DNA of 45,619 bases, taken from a candidate division WOR-3 bacterium (GTDB taxonomy: Bacteria > Hydrothermota > Tepidihabitantia > SM23-42 > JAOAFX01). Shown one piece after another: positions 42,113-45,619 of this stretch. A model generated the notes under the pieces. It was given only the letters and a program-made list of their open reading frames with translations. It was not told the origin of the DNA and made no database searches. A program made the translations under genes and the position numbers. The first letter of the stretch is position 1; each line of letters begins with the position of its first letter. The stretch covers positions 1-45,619 of the forward strand of contig JBDRVV010000023.1 in the NCBI GenBank assembly GCA_039802005.1. Reading direction: 5' to 3'.

Positions 42113-43356
42113 ATAATTCTGGTGCTAGCCCGGAGAAAAATTTTTTCTTGCAAAAGACATTTCTGGCACTTCAGTATCCTAATTATAAACTCTGGTTCTT
42201 TGGGCAGTTAGTATCATTATTTGGAACCTGGATGCAAACAACTGCCCAGGGATTTTTCATTTACGAACTAACCCATTCCCCCGCATACCTGGGCTACATC
42301 GGATTTGCTGCTGGCTTGCCAACCTGGCTTTTTATGCTCTATGCTGGCGTAATTGCCGACCGCATTCCAAGAAGAAAAATAATGCTCATTACACAAAGCA
42401 CAATGATGACATTCGCATTTATCTTAGCAACCCTGACATTTTTGAAAATCGTTCAGCCCTGGCATATCATTTTACTGGCATTAGGTATGGGAACTGCCAA
42501 TGCGTTTGATGCACCGGCGCGTCAGGCATTTGTACGCGAACTCGTTGAACCCGATGCAATGACAAACGCCATAGCGTTGAACTCGGCAATGTTTAATACT
42601 GCAATTGCGATTGGTCCTGCAGTTGGTGGTGTAATATATGCAGCATTAGGACCCGCTTGGTGTTTTACAATAAATGGTTTGACATTCATTGCTGTCATCG
42701 GTGCACTTTTATCAATGAAACTAAAAGACCACAATCCAATAAGGAGTACTAATTCTCCTTTATTAGACTTAAAGCAAGGAATAAAATATACATTTAGTCA
42801 TCCGAGAATAAGGCTTTTAATTCTTACTATTGCTATTATCGCCTTGTTTGGTGCAACATTTACTACATTACTTCCAGCCTGGGCAGTAAAGATACTGAAT
42901 GGCGATGCCCGAACAAATGGATTTCTTCAGACAGCCCGCGGAATTGGTGCATTGACTTCTGCGCTATTCATCGCCTCACTCGGTATCTTTCATTTTAAGG
43001 GAAAACTTTTAACCATTGGCACTTTTTTCTATCCGGTTTTTATCATTCTTTTTTCTTCCACGAATAACTTTACTCTGGCGCTAATATTTTTGTTTGGTGC
43101 AGGTATGTCACAGATTTTGATAATGAACCTATGTAACTCTCTCGTCCAATTACAGGTTAATGAAGAAATGCGGGGAAGGGTTATGGGTATCTATACCTTT
43201 GTATTCTTTGGATTAATGCCTTTCGGTGCACTCTGGATTGGAACCGTAGCACAATTAGCAGGCGAAAGGATTGCTATATTAATTGCTTCAACAGTTACTA
43301 TGGTGTACGCAATTTTGATTTACTCTTTCGGTCGTCCACTATGGAAATTGAAATAG
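42109..43356 (+). CDS. MFS transporter, EntS/drug exporter-like
   Basis: 415 residues with 12 predicted membrane helices in two groups of six. The start 'ALQYPNYKLWFFGQLVSLFGTWMQTTAQGFFIYELT' (in two parts) and the 'GVIADRIPRRKIML' loop after helix 2 are typical of the EntS-like major facilitator group, which export siderophores or drugs by proton antiport. 'DAPARQAFVRELV' and 'NAIALNSAMFNTAIAIGPAVGG' are also family blocks. It overlaps the radical SAM gene by 4 bp, so the two are translated together. The substrate is unknown. Confidence 0.9.
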   Translation: MNNSGASPEKNFFLQKTFLALQYPNYKLWFFGQLVSLFGTWMQTTAQGFFIYELTHSPAYLGYIGFAAGLPTWLFMLYAGVIADRIPRRKIMLITQSTMMTFAFILATLTFLKIVQPWHIILLALGMGTANAFDAPARQAFVRELVEPDAMTNAIALNSAMFNTAIAIGPAVGGVIYAALGPAWCFTINGLTFIAVIGALLSMKLKDHNPIRSTNSPLLDLKQGIKYTFSHPRIRLLILTIAIIALFGATFTTLLPAWAVKILNGDARTNGFLQTARGIGALTSALFIASLGIFHFKGKLLTIGTFFYPVFIILFSSTNNFTLALIFLFGAGMSQILIMNLCNSLVQLQVNEEMRGRVMGIYTFVFFGLMPFGALWIGTVAQLAGERIAILIASTVTMVYAILIYSFGRPLWKLK

Positions 43357-43419
43357 CGATATATTAAAATAATCTCATCAAAGACAAAAATCATAATATT
43401 ATAAAAATTTAAGCAGCAA

Positions 43420-43447
43420 TTGACTTTACATTCTTTCCGAATATAAT
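43420..43447 (+). promoter_or_regulatory. Leaderless promoter of thrC
   Basis: TTGACT at 43420-43425, a 16-nt spacer, TATAAT at 43442-43447, then 7 nt (ACTACTT) and the ATG at 43455. There is no Shine-Dalgarno. Confidence 0.75.
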
Positions 43448-43454
43448 ACTACTT

Positions 43455-44555
43455 ATGATCTATTTGCTATGCCAGACCTGCGGGAAAAAATTCCCTGACA
43501 ACGAACCACTATGGCAATGTACTTGTGGTGGGATTATTGATATAAAAATAAATTCCCGATTAGCATTTAATAAACTAAAAAAAAGACCACCAGGTATATG
43601 GCGATATCGTGAAATTATTCCATTAAAAGAAGATAAAAATATTATAAGTTTTAATGAAGGATTTACACCGCTCATTGAAATCCCGATAGGAAAAAATGAA
43701 GTCCTGTTTAAGATGGACTTCTTGTTTCCAACCGGTTCTTTCAAGGACCGCGGGGCATCAGTCCTGGTGAGTAAAATCAAAGAATTGGGTATAAAAAAAG
43801 TCCTGATTGATTCTTCAGGTAATGCCGGAAGTGCGGTAAGCGCATATTGTGCAAAAGCCGGAATTGAATGTCTGGTTCTTGTGCCCGAAAATACAAGCGA
43901 AGAAAAATTAAACCAGATAAAGGCGTATGGTGCGAAGTTGTATATTGTCCAGGGCGACAGAGATGAAACCGCACGGGTTGCCCTGAAACTTGCGGAGAAG
44001 ATATATTATGCCAGCCATTATTATAACCCATATTTTGTCCATGGTACAAAGACTTTTGCCTATGAGGTTGTGGAGCAATTAAACTGGCAGGCGCCGGATG
44101 CGGTCGTCTTGCCCATTGGTAACGGCACACTCCTATTAGGTGCCTATATCGGATTTAAAGAACTACGTAAACAAAAAATTATAAAAAAGATGCCCAGACT
44201 CATTGGCATTCAGACACAGAATTGTGCGCCAATCTACTGGATGTTCAAAAATAAAACAAACCGAATTCCCGAATTGACAATCAAACCTACAATTGCTGAA
44301 GGGATAAGCGTTGGGAGACCGCCTCGGGCAGCACAGATTATCTCCGCAATAAAAGAATCAAAAGGGATAATTCTTACTGTTAGTGAGAAAGAAATCAAAC
44401 AGGCAATTAATGAGATCTATAAATGTGGAATTTATATTGAGCCAACCTCAGCAACCACAGTTGCTGGAGTAAAAAAATATTTGAAGATTGCAAAGAAAAA
44501 AGAATTGATTGTATCAACCTTCACCGGCACCGGCTTAAAATCCCATAAATTATGA
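43455..44555 (+). CDS. thrC: Threonine synthase
   Basis: PLP enzyme converting O-phosphohomoserine to threonine. 366 residues. An N-terminal zinc-ribbon-like segment (CQTCGKKFPDNEPLWQCTC, about 6-24) precedes the catalytic fold; the PLP lysine is in PTGSFKDRGAS (about residue 99), with the cofactor phosphate loop 'DSSGNAGSAVSAY' and the 'LPIGNGTLLLG' block. 'EPTSATTVAGVKKY' ends the active site. The next gene starts inside its stop (ATGA overlap). Together with the threonine aldolase it fits threonine/glycine flow. Confidence 0.92.
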   Translation: MIYLLCQTCGKKFPDNEPLWQCTCGGIIDIKINSRLAFNKLKKRPPGIWRYREIIPLKEDKNIISFNEGFTPLIEIPIGKNEVLFKMDFLFPTGSFKDRGASVLVSKIKELGIKKVLIDSSGNAGSAVSAYCAKAGIECLVLVPENTSEEKLNQIKAYGAKLYIVQGDRDETARVALKLAEKIYYASHYYNPYFVHGTKTFAYEVVEQLNWQAPDAVVLPIGNGTLLLGAYIGFKELRKQKIIKKMPRLIGIQTQNCAPIYWMFKNKTNRIPELTIKPTIAEGISVGRPPRAAQIISAIKESKGIILTVSEKEIKQAINEIYKCGIYIEPTSATTVAGVKKYLKIAKKKELIVSTFTGTGLKSHKL

Positions 44556-45619
44556 CCCTAATTATCATTGGTTTTATACTTGCCTTTATTTTCATAGTAA
44601 TCATAGGACAAAAAAATCTCCCATTAGCCCTTTTCTGCGGCACGGTTATTCTTGGATTATTCACAATCCCGCTTATAAATATTGTGAAAATATTTATAAA
44701 TACAGTCTCGGACATTCCAGTAATCCTTTTAGCATTTGTAGTATTTTTTATACCAATGATTGGCGGATTGATGCGTGAGACCGGACAGATGGATAATATC
44801 GTGAAAAATTTAAGAATTGGTAAAAAAGGGATTATGGCGGTTGCGCCAGCAATAATGGGATTATTGCCCATGCCCGGTGGTGCGTTATTCTCTGCGCCAA
44901 TAATGGAAAAGAGCGGCGAGGGTGTAAATGATGATTTGAAGGTAGCGATAAATATCTGGTACCGGCACCTTTTGATTTTGATCTATCCTTTGAGTTCGGA
45001 TTTGATTGCCACAACCAAGATCGCAGGATTAAATATCTACAATGCAATTCTATACCTCTTCCCCACTCTGATCATTGCAACAATACTTGGACAGATATTT
45101 TTTTTGAATAAAGTCAAGGGTGAAATCTCTTATACCGAAGAATTCTCATTGAGAAATCTTTTAATACCCTTGATCATAATCCTTGTTGCGCCACTTTTAG
45201 ATTTTGTCTTCCGGAGCTTCAAGATTTTTTCTTTGAAAGAAATTGGAACATTGATTGGTGTGATGACCGGATTCGGACTCGCTATGTTCTTCAGTCCGAC
45301 AAAAGTTGATTTGAAACAGGTATTTTTAAAAATGAAACCATACCGGTTTTCTTTTATTATTCTGGGGCTTTTTTATTTCCTGAATGTCTTTAAGGTATCG
45401 GGTATTGACAAAGTGATTGCCCGAATTCCATTCCCACCGCTTTTATTATGTATCATTGCAGGATTTATTTTAGGTGTTGCCACGGGCAGGGTCCTTTTGC
45501 CTTCTTCAATTGTATTTCCGATATTCTTGCTCACCAATCATATTACCCTATTAAACTTTGCTTTAATTTATACCAGTATATTTTTTGGCTATGTCATATC
45601 TCCGGTCCATCCCTGTTTG
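44552..45619 (+). CDS. DUF401-family membrane protein, 3' end cut by window
   Basis: The reading frame runs without a stop from the ATG at 44552 to the window edge, 356 codons. The ATG overlaps the thrC stop by 4 bp. The product is a polytopic membrane protein with about nine or ten helices visible; conserved wording of the DUF401 group is seen in 'IPMIGGLMRETGQM', 'LLPMPGGALFSAPIM', 'NIWYRHLLILIYPL' and, near the cut end, 'GYVISPVHPC'. Relatives look like anion or carboxylate permeases, but the function is not established. The coupling to thrC is a context hint for an amino acid-related substrate, no more. Missing: probably the last 40-60 residues. Confidence 0.85.
   Translation, partial: MTLIIIGFILAFIFIVIIGQKNLPLALFCGTVILGLFTIPLINIVKIFINTVSDIPVILLAFVVFFIPMIGGLMRETGQMDNIVKNLRIGKKGIMAVAPAIMGLLPMPGGALFSAPIMEKSGEGVNDDLKVAINIWYRHLLILIYPLSSDLIATTKIAGLNIYNAILYLFPTLIIATILGQIFFLNKVKGEISYTEEFSLRNLLIPLIIILVAPLLDFVFRSFKIFSLKEIGTLIGVMTGFGLAMFFSPTKVDLKQVFLKMKPYRFSFIILGLFYFLNVFKVSGIDKVIARIPFPPLLLCIIAGFILGVATGRVLLPSSIVFPIFLLTNHITLLNFALIYTSIFFGYVISPVHPCL

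Noticed and set aside
1-45619. tRNA, rRNA, CRISPR array, prophage or transposase genes
   Set aside because: I looked for cloverleaf T-loops, evenly spaced direct repeats and integrase/transposase motifs and saw none; a covariance-model search was not possible.

Overview
The window looks like a chromosomal segment of an AT-rich, diderm, probably anaerobic bacterium. Two adjacent secreted proteins end in Bacteroidetes-type (type 9 secretion) C-terminal sorting domains, and there are also a secretin, a beta-barrel-like protein, a lipoprotein and Tat/Sec exported proteins. With the dispersed palindromic repeats and many oxygen-independent Fe-S and radical-SAM enzymes, this resembles uncultured FCB-group or candidate phylum WOR-3 type genomes. 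That assignment is inference from style, not from a marker gene. I saw no rRNA, tRNA, CRISPR array, phage gene or transposase.

Layout. 1-8.8 kb holds ABC exporters (one MsbA-like; one asymmetric BmrCD/TM287-288-type pair coupled to a secreted beta-helix protein) and a small secretin. 9.0-14.4 kb holds a surface module: a seven-repeat propeller-like protein and a gingipain-like C25 protease, both with sorting domains, then a probable outer-membrane barrel protein. 14.4-20.7 kb is an arginine/proline block (proC, argH, an acetylornithine/ornithine-type aminotransferase, argG, argR) with ArgR operators on the argG promoter; argH-argG is bracketed by a perfect 69-bp inverted repeat. 20.8-22.6 kb has hsp20 and purA. 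22.7-23.8 kb is a remnant branched-chain amino-acid locus: a promoter, two consecutive Leu/Ile/Val leader-peptide attenuators, then only the 3' third of leuB. 23.8-28.9 kb carries a four-repeat lipoprotein, an SHMT-like gene, pncC, thpR and a Tat-signal protein. 28.9-34.3 kb is a signalling island (GAF/HD-GYP; divergent CheW-MCP-CheW-nitrilase operon). 34.4-40.1 kb has a PurF-like protein with a dead glutaminase site, threonine aldolase, ferredoxin/flavodoxin/radical SAM genes and a GGDEF cyclase. 40.1-45.6 kb has hypD, a PflA-like radical SAM gene, an MFS exporter, thrC and a truncated DUF401 permease.

Regulatory grammar. I could place 18 promoters, and every one fits TTGAC(A/T)-like, a 16-nt spacer, then TATAAT-like. 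They fall into two classes. One has a short leader with a strong Shine-Dalgarno (SD) sequence (secretin, C25 protease, barrel protein, proC, argG, SHMT). In the other the ATG begins 5-7 nt after the -10 box with no SD, so the mRNA should be leaderless (argR, the ilv/leu leader peptide, the repeat lipoprotein, HD-GYP gene, PurF-like gene, ferredoxin, radical SAM, thrC and a 28-codon ORF before cheW). The leaderless class and the tandem attenuator on a decayed leu operon are the most unusual things here.
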